Source: Mesorhizobium sp. ORS 3324
GTDB lineage: Bacteria; Pseudomonadota; Alphaproteobacteria; Rhizobiales; Rhizobiaceae
Reading direction: 5' to 3'
NCBI GenBank assembly: GCA_000824825.2
Contig: LM655177.1
Span: 12,575 to 76,574 of the forward strand
Length of the DNA stretch: 64,000 nt
Below the pieces are notes generated by a model. That model did not search any database. It worked only from the letters and a program-made list of their open reading frames with translations, and was not told the origin of the DNA. Of the stretch, positions 44,200 to 54,584 are shown piece after piece (the first letter of the stretch is position 1; each line of letters begins with the position of its first letter). The translations under genes and the position numbers were made by a program.

Positions 44200-44542
44200 T
44201 CTTGCCTTTGCCGGCCTGCTCGACGGCGGCTGGCGCGATCTGGCATTCGAGCCTTTCCGAGATGGTGTCGCGGCGCACTGGCTGCTCAAGGGCGGCCCGG
44301 CCGAACCGTCCGTCGCGGTGCTCCGCTACCAGCCCGGCGCCGGCGTGCCGCGCCACCGTCATGCCGGGCTGGAGACCATCGTCGTGCTGGAAGGCACACA
44401 GAGCGACGAGAGCGGCGACTATCCGGCGGGCAGCTTGATCCTCAACCCGGTCGGCACCGAGCATTCGGTGTGGACGAGGGACGGCTGCGTCGTGGTGATC
44501 CAGTGGGACCTGCCGGTGATCTTTTTGGGGGAGACGAGATGA
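44192..44542 (+). CDS. Small cupin protein in the biuret operon
   Basis: A 116-aa cupin, similar in outline to the ChrR C-terminal cupin. Likely metal residues are in [18 protein letters not shown] (His, His, Glu) and [10 protein letters not shown] (His). It overlaps the preceding hydrolase by eight bases and the allophanate hydrolase by ATGA. I know of no cupin in the classical cyanurate/biuret pathway, so its role is open: sensor, decarboxylase or handling of an unstable carbamate intermediate. Confidence 0.82.
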   Translation: MPNLAFAGLLDGGWRDLAFEPFRDGVAAHWLLKGGPAEPSVAVLRYQPGAGVPRHRHAGLETIVVLEGTQSDESGDYPAGSLILNPVGTEHSVWTRDGCVVVIQWDLPVIFLGETR

Positions 44543-46368
44543 GCGACATCCGCTTCGACATCGCAAGCCTGCATGCCGCCTATCGGAGCGGCACCGGCAT
44601 CGCCGAGGTGATCGACACGATCCTTGCCCGAGCCGAAGCGGCCGGCGACCCCGGCATCTTCATCCACCTTGCGACGAAGGCCGCGATGCTGGCCGAGGCG
44701 GCGGCGCTCGGGCGCTTCGATCCTGTCGCAAAGCCGCTCTGGGGTATCCCTTTCGCCGTCAAGGACAACATCGACGTTGCCGGCATGCCGACGACGGCCG
44801 CCTGCGCCGAATATGCCTATACGCCGGACAGGGACGCCACGGTCGTGGCGCGGCTGAAAGCCGCCGGCGCACTGGTTGTCGGCAAGACCAATCTCGACCA
44901 GTTCGCTACCGGCCTGGTCGGCGTGCGCACGCCCTGGCCGATCCCCAGAAATGCGATCGACGCGAAACTGGTGCCCGGCGGCTCCTCCTCCGGCTCGGCG
45001 GTGGCGACGGCGCGCGGCATCGTCTCCTTCGCGCTCGGCACCGATACCGCAGGCTCCGGACGCATTCCGGCCGGCCTCAACAACATCGTCGGGCTGAAGC
45101 CGACAGTCGGCGCGCTGTCGACCTCGGGCGTGGTGCCGGCCTGCCGCACGCTCGACTGCGTCTCGGTTTTTGCGCTGACCGTCGACGACGCCTATGCGGT
45201 GTTCTCGGTCGCCGCGGCGCACGATTCCGCCGACCCCTATTCGCGCGACATCGCCGTCCAACCACTCACCGCCCGCCCGCCGGCGCTGAACGTCGGCATC
45301 CCGGCCAAGGCCGACCTGAAATTCTTTGGCGACGCGTCGATGCGAGCCGGCTTCGAGGTCGCTCTCGCTGCTCTGGAGGCGCACGGCGCCAGGCTTGTGG
45401 AGATCCCATTCGGCGACTTCTACGCCACCGCCGACCTTCTCTACGAAGGCGCCTGGGTGGCGGAGCGCTATGCGGCAATCCGCGATTTCTTCGAAGCGAA
45501 CGAAGCAGCGCTTCATCCGGTAACGCGCAAGATCATCGGCGGCGCCAGAACCCTTTCGGCAGCCGACGCCTTCCGCGGGTTCTATGCCTTGCAAGCCTAC
45601 AAGGCACGGCTGGCTCCCGTCATCGCCTCCGTCGATCTGTTCTGCGTGCCGACCGCGCCGACCCACTACACCGTCGATGCCGTGCTCGCCGATCCGATCG
45701 CCACCAACAGCCGGCTGGGCACCTACACCAATTTCGTCAACCTGCTCGACATGTGCGGCATCGCGGTACCCACCGGCACGCGCGACGACGGCCTGCCGAT
45801 GAGCGTCACCCTGCTTGCGGCCGCCGGACGGGACGGCCTCGTCGCGGCGGTCGCGCGCGATCTCCATGCTGCGAGCGGTCTTCATCTCGGCGCGACCGGA
45901 TGGCGGCAGACGATTGCCCGACCTGCAGCCGCGTCGGCTGAGGACGGCATCGAACTCGTCGTGGTCGGGGCGCATCTTTCGGGAATGCCGCTCAACGGTC
46001 AGCTCAAGGACCTCGGCGCGCTTTTCTGCAGGGCGGCGAGGACGGCCCCCTCCTACAGGCTCTATGAGCTTGCCGACCAGATCCCGCCCAAGCCGGGGCT
46101 GGTCCGGGTCGGCAGCGGCGGCGCGGCCATCGACGTCGAGGTCTGGCGGCTTTGCGCCGACGCCTTCGGACGTTTCGTCGCCGCCATCCCGCCGCCGCTC
46201 GGCATCGGCACCATCGAGCTCGACGACGGCACGTCGGCGAAAGGCTTCCTGGCCGAGACGGCCGGCCTGTCGGCCGCGACCGACATCTCGGCCTATGGCG
46301 GCTGGCGCAGCTTTGTCGCCAGCGCCAACGCCCCGCGACGGCAGCTGGAAAACGCCCCGTCGGTCTGA
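44539..46368 (+). CDS. atzF: Allophanate hydrolase (AtzF-like)
   Basis: A 609-aa enzyme turning allophanate into ammonia and carbon dioxide. The amidase-signature part (about 1-460) has Lys75 (FAVKDNID), cis-Ser149 (PGGSSSG) and Ser173 (DTAGSGRIP). The C-terminal part (about 475-605: ELVVVGAHLSGMPLNGQLKDLGA, then GIGTIELDDGTSAKGF and AYGGWRSF) is the AtzF_C domain, which removes the N-carboxy group. Full length means both steps are present. It ends the operon and consumes the BiuH product. Confidence 0.92.
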   Translation: MSDIRFDIASLHAAYRSGTGIAEVIDTILARAEAAGDPGIFIHLATKAAMLAEAAALGRFDPVAKPLWGIPFAVKDNIDVAGMPTTAACAEYAYTPDRDATVVARLKAAGALVVGKTNLDQFATGLVGVRTPWPIPRNAIDAKLVPGGSSSGSAVATARGIVSFALGTDTAGSGRIPAGLNNIVGLKPTVGALSTSGVVPACRTLDCVSVFALTVDDAYAVFSVAAAHDSADPYSRDIAVQPLTARPPALNVGIPAKADLKFFGDASMRAGFEVALAALEAHGARLVEIPFGDFYATADLLYEGAWVAERYAAIRDFFEANEAALHPVTRKIIGGARTLSAADAFRGFYALQAYKARLAPVIASVDLFCVPTAPTHYTVDAVLADPIATNSRLGTYTNFVNLLDMCGIAVPTGTRDDGLPMSVTLLAAAGRDGLVAAVARDLHAASGLHLGATGWRQTIARPAAASAEDGIELVVVGAHLSGMPLNGQLKDLGALFCRAARTAPSYRLYELADQIPPKPGLVRVGSGGAAIDVEVWRLCADAFGRFVAAIPPPLGIGTIELDDGTSAKGFLAETAGLSAATDISAYGGWRSFVASANAPRRQLENAPSV

Positions 46369-46475
46369 GCAATCGACGCTTCCGGTACCGCAGGATCGCT
46401 GCAAGCCGTGCGGGAGCAGTCATGCGTGAAAGCGGCCGCCGGGCGGCTGAGGTCCCGGACCCGACCCTCGATATG

Positions 46476-47660
46476 TCAGGCCAGCTCGAACCGCTCCACG
46501 GCGCGCATGATGCCGCGCAGCTCGGCCAGGCCCTTCAGCCGGCCGATCAGCGAATAGCCGGGATTGATCCTGGTCTTGCCGATGTCGTCGGCGAGCAGGT
46601 GGCCATGGTCCGGGCGCATCGGGATGCGCCAGTCGGTCCGGCCTTCTTTGCGCCGCCGCGCTTCCTCTTTCATCAGCGCCAGGATGACTTCGGCCATGTC
46701 GGTCGAGCCCTCCAGATGCTCCGCCTCGTAGAAAGAACCGTCCTTTTCGCGCGTCACGTTGCGCAGATGCGCGAAATGGATCCGGGGGGCAAATTCCTCG
46801 ATCATCGCGACGAGATCGTTGTCGGCGCGCACGCCATAGGAGCCGGTGCAGAAGGTCAGCCCGTTCGCCGGGCTGTCGACCACTCCCAAGATGAAACGCG
46901 CGTCATCGGCGGTGGAGACGACGCGCGGCAGGCCATAGAGCGAGAACGGCGGATCGTCGGGGTGGATGCACATGCGTGCGCCGACTTCCTCGGCCGCGGG
47001 GATGATCTCCTTGAGGAACCAGGCGAGGTTGGCGCGCAGCTCCGCCGGACCGATCGCTTCGTAGTCGGCCAGCGCCTCGCGCATCGTGTCGCGATCATAG
47101 GTGCGCTCGGTGGCCGGCAGGCCGGCGATCAGGTTGCGCTCTATTCTGTCGATGTCCTCGGGGCTCAGCATCTTCAGCCGCGCTTCCGCTTCCCTGAGCC
47201 GCGCCGGGCTGTAGCCCGCCTCGGCATTCGGCCGTTTCAGCACGAAGACGTCATAAGCGGCGAAGTCGATCGCATCGAAGCGCAGCGCATACCCGGTGGT
47301 CGGCAGCCGGTACATGAGGTCGGTGCGGGTCCAATCGACGACCGGCATGAAATTGTAACAGATCGTCGAGATGCCGGCCTTGGCCAGCGCCCGGATCGTG
47401 TCCCTGTACCAGCCGGCGTAACGCTCGCGCTCGGGCGCGCCGATCTTGATCGAGTTGTGGACGGGAATGCTTTCCACCACCGACCATGTCAGGCCCGCCG
47501 CCTCGACGATGCGCTTGCGCTCGAGAATGGCGTCGAGCGGCCAGGCGCTGCCGTCATAGATGTTGTGCAGCGCCGTCACGATGCCCGAGGCCCCCGCCTG
47601 CTTGATGTGGTCGAGCGTGACCGGATCGTTCGGACCGTACCAGCGCCAGCATTGTTCCAT
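46476..47660 (-). CDS. uxuA: D-mannonate dehydratase
   Basis: A 394-aa UxuA-family enzyme: D-mannonate to 2-keto-3-deoxy-D-gluconate in hexuronate breakdown. Family blocks include [16 protein letters not shown] at the N-terminus, [36 protein letters not shown] and RPDHGHL (metal Cys/His/Asp sites). The start at 47660 follows GAGAGG. It stands alone, divergent from a GntR regulator, and convergent with the biuret operon. Confidence 0.93.
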   Translation of the reverse strand: MEQCWRWYGPNDPVTLDHIKQAGASGIVTALHNIYDGSAWPLDAILERKRIVEAAGLTWSVVESIPVHNSIKIGAPERERYAGWYRDTIRALAKAGISTICYNFMPVVDWTRTDLMYRLPTTGYALRFDAIDFAAYDVFVLKRPNAEAGYSPARLREAEARLKMLSPEDIDRIERNLIAGLPATERTYDRDTMREALADYEAIGPAELRANLAWFLKEIIPAAEEVGARMCIHPDDPPFSLYGLPRVVSTADDARFILGVVDSPANGLTFCTGSYGVRADNDLVAMIEEFAPRIHFAHLRNVTREKDGSFYEAEHLEGSTDMAEVILALMKEEARRRKEGRTDWRIPMRPDHGHLLADDIGKTRINPGYSLIGRLKGLAELRGIMRAVERFELA

Positions 47661-47674
47661 GACTGCCTCTCAAA

Positions 47675-47717
47675 GCATGTTTCCCGAAAGTGGGAACCGG
47701 TTTCGGGACCAAGACAT
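47675..47717. repeat. Rhizobial palindromic repeat (CCCGAAAGTGGGAACCGGTTTCGGG type)
   Basis: Arms TCCCGAAA (47682-47689) and TTTCGGGA (47701-47708) flank GTGGGAACCGG. From memory, this sequence is a widespread intergenic repeat in Hyphomicrobiales. It lies just upstream of uxuA. Confidence 0.7.
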
Positions 47718-47933
47718 ATTGTCGGACGACGATGTCCGTCAAATCGGGCGACCGCGACAGGGGCCGAGCAGCGACCATGCCGCCGTTGGGTCGGCAGGTA
47801 TCGGTCCTAGCCTCCCTTGCGGCGGCGCGCGTTGACCGTCTATCGTGCGCCTCGAAAACCGCCGGCCAAGTATCCTGGGTTCAGACAGAGCGGCTAGACA
47901 GGTTTCAGGGACGGATGAAGTAGCGCTTAGCCA

Positions 47934-48623
47934 ATGGCCGACAAAACACAATTCGGACTGACTGCCCTCGACACAGTACCCCTGCATGAGAAAGTCTATC
48001 TGGAACTGGTGCGGGCGCTGATGTCGGGCCAGCTCCAGCCGGGCCAGAAGCTGACCTCGCGCAAGCTTGCCAAGGAGCTCGGCACCAGCGACATGCCTGT
48101 GCGCAGCGCCTTCATGCGGCTGCAGGCGCTTAGGGCGCTGAGCCCGATGCCGAATGGCAGCGTCGAGGTGCCGGTGATCTCGGCCGACCGCTTCCGGCAG
48201 CTGACCGATGTGCGCACGATCCTGGAAGGCACGGCCACCGAGCTCGCCACAAAACTCATCAACGGCAACAATCTGCGCGCCATCCGCCGTCACTGCACTG
48301 AGCTCACCCAGGCCGCCCGCAGCGGCGATATCGACGACTATCTGCGCAAGAACCACGACTTCAAATTCTCGATCTACCGCCATTGCGGCAACGAGCAGAT
48401 GATCTTCCTGATCGAGACGGTGTGGATGCAGGTGGGGCCTTTCCTCAGGAACCTGCGCATCGGCTTCGAGGACGACCTCGCCGGCATTCTCGAGATCGAC
48501 TACCACGAGGAGGTCGTGGCGGCGATCGAGGCCGGCGACGGCAAGCGTGCGCGCTCGGCCATCGTGCGCGACATCGACGAGGGCGCGACACACATTCTCA
48601 AGCAGATCAAGTTCCCTGATTAG
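47934..48623 (+). CDS. GntR-family transcriptional regulator, likely UxuA regulator
   Basis: A 229-aa GntR protein with N-terminal wHTH (GQKLTSRKLAKELGTSDMPVRSAFMRLQAL, about residues 37-66; the usual TPVREAL position reads DMPVRSAF) and an FCD domain (HDFKFSIYRHCGNEQMIFLIETVW, DYHEEVVAAI). It diverges from uxuA, which is its probable target. No clear operator was found in the 273-base gap. Confidence 0.85.
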   Translation: MADKTQFGLTALDTVPLHEKVYLELVRALMSGQLQPGQKLTSRKLAKELGTSDMPVRSAFMRLQALRALSPMPNGSVEVPVISADRFRQLTDVRTILEGTATELATKLINGNNLRAIRRHCTELTQAARSGDIDDYLRKNHDFKFSIYRHCGNEQMIFLIETVWMQVGPFLRNLRIGFEDDLAGILEIDYHEEVVAAIEAGDGKRARSAIVRDIDEGATHILKQIKFPD

Positions 48624-49082
48624 AAGCCTTCGAGATTTGGGTGAAAGCGCGCCAACCTCGTCATTCCAGGGCGGAGCAGGAGCGCAGCTCCGTCGCGGAG
48701 ACCCTGGAATCCATGCCGTTACCTTGGCCGTGGAGTACAGCGGAGCAGAATTCCGGAACGCAGCGGCGCCTTTATGTCACGGTATGGATTCTCGGGTCTG
48801 CGCCGCGTCGCTGCGCTCCTTGCTCCGCCCGAGAATGACGAGGATAAGGCTTCGGCCCAATTCTCAAATCCTGACTTGGCTTTCCTTCACTTGCCAGCTA
48901 TGTTGCGATCGCAGATCGCAGAAAACGGACCCGAAATGCCGCCCGATATCCCGGTTAGTGATTTGAAAAAATGAAGGAACTCCGCCTGGAAACAAGCAGG
49001 TCGGTCTTTCATAAACTCACAAGCTGAACAATGGATATCGTAGCCGAAACGGCTACAGCACCTCAAGAACAGGGGCTGGAAA
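48624..49082. other. Non-coding gap with repeat and hairpin
   Basis: The first part is the repeat at 48648-48843. The rest is lower in GC and contains a small stem-loop TAGCCG-AAA-CGGCTA (49041-49055) shortly before the GS-like gene. No gene is supported. Confidence 0.5.
48648..48843. repeat. Intergenic palindromic repeat element (copy 2)
   Basis: Long imperfect inverted arms: the left runs from about CGTCATTCCAGGGCGGAGCA to GGAATCCATGCCGT, the right from ACGGTATGGATTCTCGGG to CGCCCGAGAATGACGAGG. The right arm matches the element at 1-170 closely. It fills the gap after the GntR gene. Confidence 0.75.
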
Positions 49083-50438
49083 TTGGGCGATGCAGTTGCG
49101 GACGTTTTGAACTGGCTTGAAAGCAGGAGCGACATCCAGAGCCTGAGGGCCGCGGTATGCGACCTGAACGGCATCATGCGCGGCAAGCGCATCCCGGTCG
49201 AGCAGGCGCGCAAGGCGCTCGAAGGCAAGCTGCGCATGCCCTATTCGCTGATCGGGCTCGACATCTGGGGCGAGGATATCGAAGGCAATGCGCAGGTCTT
49301 CTCGACTGGTGACGCCGACGGGCTTTGCCATTGGACCGGACGCGGCATCCTGCCGGTCAACTGGACGGCGCATCCGACCGCGCTCTTGCCGCTCTGGCTG
49401 GCGGACGAGGCCGGCGCGCCCTATCTCGGCGACCCGCGCCGCGCGCTCGCCCGCATCCTCGACCGCTATGCCGCGCTTGGGCTGACGCCGGTCGCCGCCA
49501 CCGAGCTCGAATTCTACCTCGTCGACCCGACGTCGCAGCGGCCGGTCGGGCCCGTGTCGCCGGTCACTGGCCGACGCCTCGATTCCGACGCGGCGCTTTC
49601 AATCGACGAGATCGACGATTTCGAGGCCTTCATCCACGACGTCTACGAGGCTTGCCGCATGCAGGGCATCCCGGTCGACACCGCGATCGCGGAGAACGGC
49701 GTCGGCCAGTTCGAGATCAACCTCAACCACGTTCCCGACGCCTTGCGCGCCGCGGATGACGCCGTGCTCTTCAAGCGCACAGTCAAGGGCATCGCGCGCA
49801 AGCACGGCTTCGCCGCCTGCTTCATGGCCAAGCCCTATGGCGAGCGCGCCGGCAACGGTTTCCATGTCCATTTCAGCGTGGTCGACAAGCAAGGCCGCAA
49901 CATCTTCGACGACGGCAGCGACCAGGGCTCCGAGACCATGCGCCACGCCGTCGGCGGCCTGCTTGCCGCCATGGCCGAAAGCACGCTGGTGTTCGCGCCG
50001 CATTTCAATTCCTATCGCCGCCTGCGGCCGCGCTCCTATGCGCCGACCGCGGTCGCCTGGGGATACGAGAACCGCATGGTGGCGATCCGCATTCCGGGCG
50101 GCCCCTCCGCCGCGCGCCGCATCGAGCATCGTGTCTCCGGCGCCGACGCCAACCCTTATCTGGTGCTGGCAGCGATCCTCGGTGCCGCGCTGATGGGCGT
50201 CGAGCGGCAGCTGTCGCCCGGCGAGCCGACCGGCGGCGAGGGACAGGGACTGACGCTCGCCAAGCTGCCGCCGGACTGGGCCTCGGCGATCGCCGCGTTC
50301 GAGACCGGGAAGCGCGTCGCCGAAATCTTCCCCGCCGTGCTCCGCGACGCCTTCGTCGCCTGCAAACGCCAGGAGCTCAACACCTTCGCGCTCAACGTCA
50401 GCGACTTCGAGATCGAAACCTATCTCGAAAGCATCTGA
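49083..50438 (+). CDS. Glutamine-synthetase family protein (second copy)
   Basis: A 451-aa GS-fold ligase. The beta-grasp block is AAVCDLNGIMRGKRIPVE; catalytic motifs are ATELEFYL, GQFEINLNHVPDALRAADDAV, NGFHVHFSVVD, RRLRPRSYAPTAVAWGYENR and IEHRVSGADANPYLVLA. It differs from the copy at 29571 and is not close to housekeeping GlnA, so it is probably a gamma-glutamyl-amine ligase. The start is a TTG at 49083 preceded by AGGGG with a 7-base spacer; the next Met lies inside the conserved block. It stands alone. Confidence 0.85.
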   Translation: MGDAVADVLNWLESRSDIQSLRAAVCDLNGIMRGKRIPVEQARKALEGKLRMPYSLIGLDIWGEDIEGNAQVFSTGDADGLCHWTGRGILPVNWTAHPTALLPLWLADEAGAPYLGDPRRALARILDRYAALGLTPVAATELEFYLVDPTSQRPVGPVSPVTGRRLDSDAALSIDEIDDFEAFIHDVYEACRMQGIPVDTAIAENGVGQFEINLNHVPDALRAADDAVLFKRTVKGIARKHGFAACFMAKPYGERAGNGFHVHFSVVDKQGRNIFDDGSDQGSETMRHAVGGLLAAMAESTLVFAPHFNSYRRLRPRSYAPTAVAWGYENRMVAIRIPGGPSAARRIEHRVSGADANPYLVLAAILGAALMGVERQLSPGEPTGGEGQGLTLAKLPPDWASAIAAFETGKRVAEIFPAVLRDAFVACKRQELNTFALNVSDFEIETYLESI

Positions 50439-50724
50439 GCCGGCGCACTTCGGTCAATCCGAAGGTCAGCTAACGCCGCCATACGATTGGGCAGGCGCAC
50501 GGACTTCTGGTGGCCTGGGCAACTTCCGTTCCGCACCGCCGGCATTGCTTCTCCCGCGATTGATGCGGATCAAGGTCGCCATGCCGGGCCTCTGTTTTGG
50601 TCCCGTTCAACTCGCAGCCCCGAACGGAGTCCCTTGCCATGGTTGGCATCACGCTGAGCCCTGAACTGATCCATTCTGCGCCGTCCGTGCACATCCGCGC
50701 GTCGCGCTACGCAGGAGGCCGCCT

Positions 50725-51792
50725 ATGAAGGGCTCACTACGGTGGCTAATCCCCGTCATTCTGATCGCCCTCACAGCAGCCGGCTATTACCTGTGGCAGC
50801 AATCCAAAGCCGGGGCGTTGCCGCAAGGCATCGCCAACGGAAACGGGCGCATCGAAGCGGTCGAAATCGACATCTCTACGAAGACGCCAGGGCGGATCAA
50901 GGAAATCCTTGCCGGCGAAGGTGATTTCGTCAAAGCCGGCCAAGTCCTTGCTCGCATGGATACCACGCAGCTCGACGCCCAGCGCCGCCAGGCCGAGGCG
51001 CAGCGTCAGCGCGCCACCATCGGTGTCGAGACCGCCGATAGCCTGGTGACGCAACGCGAAGCCGAAAGGACGGCAGCGGCCGCCGTCGTAGCTCAGCGCG
51101 AGGCCGAACTTGACGCCGCCGAGCGGACCTTGGCGCGCTCCCAGCAGCTTGCGGTGAACAACACCATCTCCCAGCAGGTCCTGGACAACGACCGCGCCGC
51201 CGAGCAGAGCGCCAAGGCCGCCGTTGCCGCGGCGCAGGCCCAGCTCGCCGCCAGCGAAGCGGCCATCAACGCGGCGAGGGCGCAAGTGGTCGATGCCAAG
51301 GCCGCGGTCGATGCCGCGCAGGCGTCGATCGAAAGCATTGATGCCGATATTGACGACGCCACGCTGAAATCGCCGCGCGACGGACGCGTCCAATTCCGTG
51401 TAGCGGAACCCGGCGAGGTGCTCGCGGCCGGCGGGCGCGTGCTCAACCTCGTCGACCTGGGAGACGTCTACATGACCTTCTTCCTCTCTACCGCGCAGGC
51501 TGGACGCGTCGCGCTCGGCTCCGAGGTGCGCCTCATGCTCGACGCGGCGCCGCAATACATCATCCCCGCCAAGGTGACCTTCGTTGCGGACGTCGCCCAG
51601 TTCACGCCCAAGACTGTCGAGACCGAGGAAGAGCGCCTGAAGCTCATGTTCCGGATCAAGGCGCATATCCCGCCGGAGCTGCTCCACAAATATATCCAGC
51701 AGGTCAAGACCGGTCTGCCCGGTGTCGCCTACGTGCGGCTCGATCCGCAGGCGGAATGGCCGGCGAGCGTCCAGGGAAAGCTCGTGCAATGA
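50725..51792 (+). CDS. yhiI: HlyD-family membrane fusion protein (YhiI-like)
   Basis: A 355-aa periplasmic adaptor with an N-terminal membrane anchor (about residues 5-24), first half of the lipoyl domain ([34 protein letters not shown]), a long alanine/glutamine-rich coiled coil (about 80-210), then the second lipoyl half and beta-barrel. The length equals that of E. coli YhiI as I recall it. GGAGG precedes the ATG at 50725. It is the first gene of a yhiI-rbbA-yhhJ type operon and probably links the ABC exporter to an outer-membrane channel. Confidence 0.87.
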   Translation: MKGSLRWLIPVILIALTAAGYYLWQQSKAGALPQGIANGNGRIEAVEIDISTKTPGRIKEILAGEGDFVKAGQVLARMDTTQLDAQRRQAEAQRQRATIGVETADSLVTQREAERTAAAAVVAQREAELDAAERTLARSQQLAVNNTISQQVLDNDRAAEQSAKAAVAAAQAQLAASEAAINAARAQVVDAKAAVDAAQASIESIDADIDDATLKSPRDGRVQFRVAEPGEVLAAGGRVLNLVDLGDVYMTFFLSTAQAGRVALGSEVRLMLDAAPQYIIPAKVTFVADVAQFTPKTVETEEERLKLMFRIKAHIPPELLHKYIQQVKTGLPGVAYVRLDPQAEWPASVQGKLVQ

Positions 51793-54584
51793 ATGCGCGG
51801 CCGGACGGCGTCGCAGCAGCCTTCTCATCGAGGCAGGTCGCGCGGCTGGAAAACGTTGGCCATGTCTATGGAAAGGCCAGGGCTCTCGATGCCATATCGC
51901 TCGACTTTCCCGCCGGCTGCATGGTCGGCCTGATCGGGCCGGACGGCGTCGGCAAATCCAGCCTGCTTTCCCTTATCGCCGGAGCGCGGACGATACAGGA
52001 AGGGCATGTCGAGGTGCTGGGCGGCGACATGGCCGATCCCCGTCACCGGCAGAGCGCCTACCCCAGGATCGCCTATATGCCGCAGGGCCTCGGCAAGAAC
52101 CTCTATCCGACGCTGTCCGTCTTCGACAACGTCGATTTCTTTGGCCGCCTTTTCGGGCATGACCGGCAAGAGCGGGAGCGCCGCATCGGCGAGCTTTTGA
52201 GGCGCACCGGCCTCGCGCCTTTCGCCGACCGGCAGGCCGGCAGGCTTTCGGGCGGCATGAAACAGAAACTCGGCCTCTGCTGCGCCCTCATTCACGATCC
52301 GGACCTGTTGATCCTCGACGAGCCGACCACCGGCGTCGACCCTTTGTCGCGCCGCCAGTTCTGGGAACTGATCGGTGAGTTTCGCAAGAGCCGAGACGGC
52401 ATGAGCGTCATCATTGCAACGGCCTACATGGAAGAGGCCTCGCGCTTCGACTGGCTGGTGGCGATGGAAGAAGGTCGAGTGCTCGCGTCCGGAACTCCGG
52501 CCGACTTGCTTGAAAGGACCGGCGCTGCGGACCTCGACGCGGCCTTCATCGCTCTTCTTCCACCTGAGAAGCGAGGCGGCCACGAGACGGTGGCGATTCC
52601 CCCGCGGCCCACCGATGCCGACGGCGTATCGGCCATCGAGGCTGCGCATCTTACGATGCGTTTCGGCGATTTCACCGCCGTCGACGATGTGAGCTTCCGC
52701 ATCGGCCGTGGCGAAATCTTCGGCTTCCTGGGCTCGAATGGTTGCGGCAAGACCACCACCATGAAGATGCTTACCGGGCTGCTCGAGCCGAACGAAGGCA
52801 AGGCACGGCTGTTCGGACGCGAGATCGACCCCCACGACATCGAAGTGCGGCGGCGTGTCGGCTACATGTCGCAGGGATTCTCCCTCTACTCGGAACTGAC
52901 GGTTCGGCAAAACCTTGAGCTGCATGCCCGCCTTTTCGGCATGGCCGAGGCCCTGATCCCATCCCGCGTCGAGGAGGTCGCGCGGCAGTTCGGTCTGGCC
53001 GACAATGTCGACAAACTTCCCGAAGCGCTGCCGCTCGGCATCCGCCAGCGGCTATCGCTGGCGGTGGCGATGATCCACTCGCCGGAGGTTCTGATCCTCG
53101 ACGAGCCGACCTCGGGGGTCGATCCGGTCGCCCGCGACGGGTTCTGGCGCATTCTTGCCGACCTTTCCCGCAAAGGGAACGTGACGATCTTCGTCTCCAC
53201 GCATTTCATGAACGAGGCGGAGCGCTGCGACCGCATCTCGCTCATGCACGCCGGCAAGGTCCTGGTCAGCGACACGCCGGCCAGCATCGTCGCGAGCCGC
53301 TCGGCGGCGACGCTGGAAGAAGCCTTTGTCGGATATCTGGAGGAAGCGACCGGGCAGGTGGAGCCTGACGCGCCGAGCTCGGCCGCTCAGCCGATGCCGC
53401 CAGCGGAAACGCCTGGCACGGCGGATCGCCACCCCAGAAAGAACCGTGCCGGCCGCTTCTTCGATCTTCGCCGCATGTTCGCCTACACCCGGCGCGAAGC
53501 GCTCGAACTCGCACGCGATCCGATCCGCGCCACGCTGGCTACCGTCGGCAGCCTCATCCTGATGTTCGTCGTGGGCTACGGCATCAACATGGACGTCGAG
53601 AATCTCTGCTTCGCCGTCCTTGACCGCGACGGCACGACGATCAGCCGGGACTATACGCTCCAGATCGCCGGCTCACGCTATTTCACCGAGAAGACACCGA
53701 TTACCGACTATGCCGATCTCGACCGGCGCATGGAGAACGGGGAGCTCAGCCTCGCCATAGAAATTCCACCCGGCTTCGGGCGCGACCTTGCGCGCGGCCG
53801 GCAAGTCACGATCGGCGCGTGGATCGACGGCGCCATGCCTGCGCGCGCCGAAACCGTGCTGGGCTACGTCTCGGGAATGCATGCCGGCTGGCTTACACAG
53901 AAGGCGCGCGAGCTCTACGGCGACGCCGCCGCCGCCAGCGCCTTCCAGCTCGATATCCGCTACCGCTACAACCCCGACGTCCGGAGCCTCGATGCCATCG
54001 TTCCGGCCGTTATCCCGATGCTTCTCCTGCTGATCCCGGCGATGCTGGCCGTGCTGAGCGTGGTCCGGGAGAAAGAACTCGGCTCCATCATCAATTTCTA
54101 CGTCACGCCCGTCACCCGGCTCGAGTTCCTGGTCGGCAAGCAGATCCCCTATGTTGTCCTGGCGATGGCGAACTTCGTCCTGCTGACGACCTTTGCCGTC
54201 TTAATTTTCGGCGTGCCGCTGACCGGCAGTCTTCCGACTTTCGCCGCCGCCGCCCTCCTCTACGTCATCGCCACGACGGCGATGGGGCTTTTTCTGTCGA
54301 CCTTCATGAGCAGCCAGATCGCGGCAATCTTTGGAACCGCGCTGATCACCATGATCCCCGCTACCCAATATTCGGGCATGATCGATCCGGTGTCGTCGCT
54401 CCAAGGCGCGGGCGCATTGATCGGTCGAATCTATCCGACCACCTATTTCGTAACGATCTCGCGCGGCGTCTTTTCCAAGGCGCTCGGCTTTGCCGACCTG
54501 TCCGGCGCGTTCATGCCGCTGCTCGTCGCCATTCCGGTGCTGCTCGGCCTTGGAGCGGCTTTCTTGAGAAAACAGGCCCGCTGA
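51789..54584 (+). CDS. rbbA: RbbA-type ABC transporter: two ATPase domains fused to an ABC-2 permease
   Basis: A 931-aa fusion. NBD1 has Walker [10 protein letters not shown], signature LSGGMKQK and Walker [16 protein letters not shown]2 (from about 295) has [18 protein letters not shown] and [12 protein letters not shown]. The last 380 residues form an ABC-2 permease with an extracytoplasmic loop and helices near [15 protein letters not shown] and [12 protein letters not shown]. The NBD2 signature is altered from LSGG to LPLG. E. coli RbbA was described as a ribosome-associated ATPase, but the gene context indicates an exporter. The ATG overlaps the upstream stop (ATGA). Confidence 0.9.
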   Translation: MNARPDGVAAAFSSRQVARLENVGHVYGKARALDAISLDFPAGCMVGLIGPDGVGKSSLLSLIAGARTIQEGHVEVLGGDMADPRHRQSAYPRIAYMPQGLGKNLYPTLSVFDNVDFFGRLFGHDRQERERRIGELLRRTGLAPFADRQAGRLSGGMKQKLGLCCALIHDPDLLILDEPTTGVDPLSRRQFWELIGEFRKSRDGMSVIIATAYMEEASRFDWLVAMEEGRVLASGTPADLLERTGAADLDAAFIALLPPEKRGGHETVAIPPRPTDADGVSAIEAAHLTMRFGDFTAVDDVSFRIGRGEIFGFLGSNGCGKTTTMKMLTGLLEPNEGKARLFGREIDPHDIEVRRRVGYMSQGFSLYSELTVRQNLELHARLFGMAEALIPSRVEEVARQFGLADNVDKLPEALPLGIRQRLSLAVAMIHSPEVLILDEPTSGVDPVARDGFWRILADLSRKGNVTIFVSTHFMNEAERCDRISLMHAGKVLVSDTPASIVASRSAATLEEAFVGYLEEATGQVEPDAPSSAAQPMPPAETPGTADRHPRKNRAGRFFDLRRMFAYTRREALELARDPIRATLATVGSLILMFVVGYGINMDVENLCFAVLDRDGTTISRDYTLQIAGSRYFTEKTPITDYADLDRRMENGELSLAIEIPPGFGRDLARGRQVTIGAWIDGAMPARAETVLGYVSGMHAGWLTQKARELYGDAAAASAFQLDIRYRYNPDVRSLDAIVPAVIPMLLLLIPAMLAVLSVVREKELGSIINFYVTPVTRLEFLVGKQIPYVVLAMANFVLLTTFAVLIFGVPLTGSLPTFAAAALLYVIATTAMGLFLSTFMSSQIAAIFGTALITMIPATQYSGMIDPVSSLQGAGALIGRIYPTTYFVTISRGVFSKALGFADLSGAFMPLLVAIPVLLGLGAAFLRKQAR

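Noticed and set aside
48882..48900. TTGGC...TTGCC as a sigma-54 promoter for the second GS-like gene
   Set aside because: Spacing between the GG and GC elements is three bases too long for RpoN, and the -24 box is poor.
50470..50694. Minus-strand 74-codon frame with CRRCG and CAC motifs, looking like a small zinc protein
   Set aside because: No ribosome site, no neighbour in the same direction, and it lies in the leader of the yhiI-type gene; Cys placement is not a clean zinc-ribbon.
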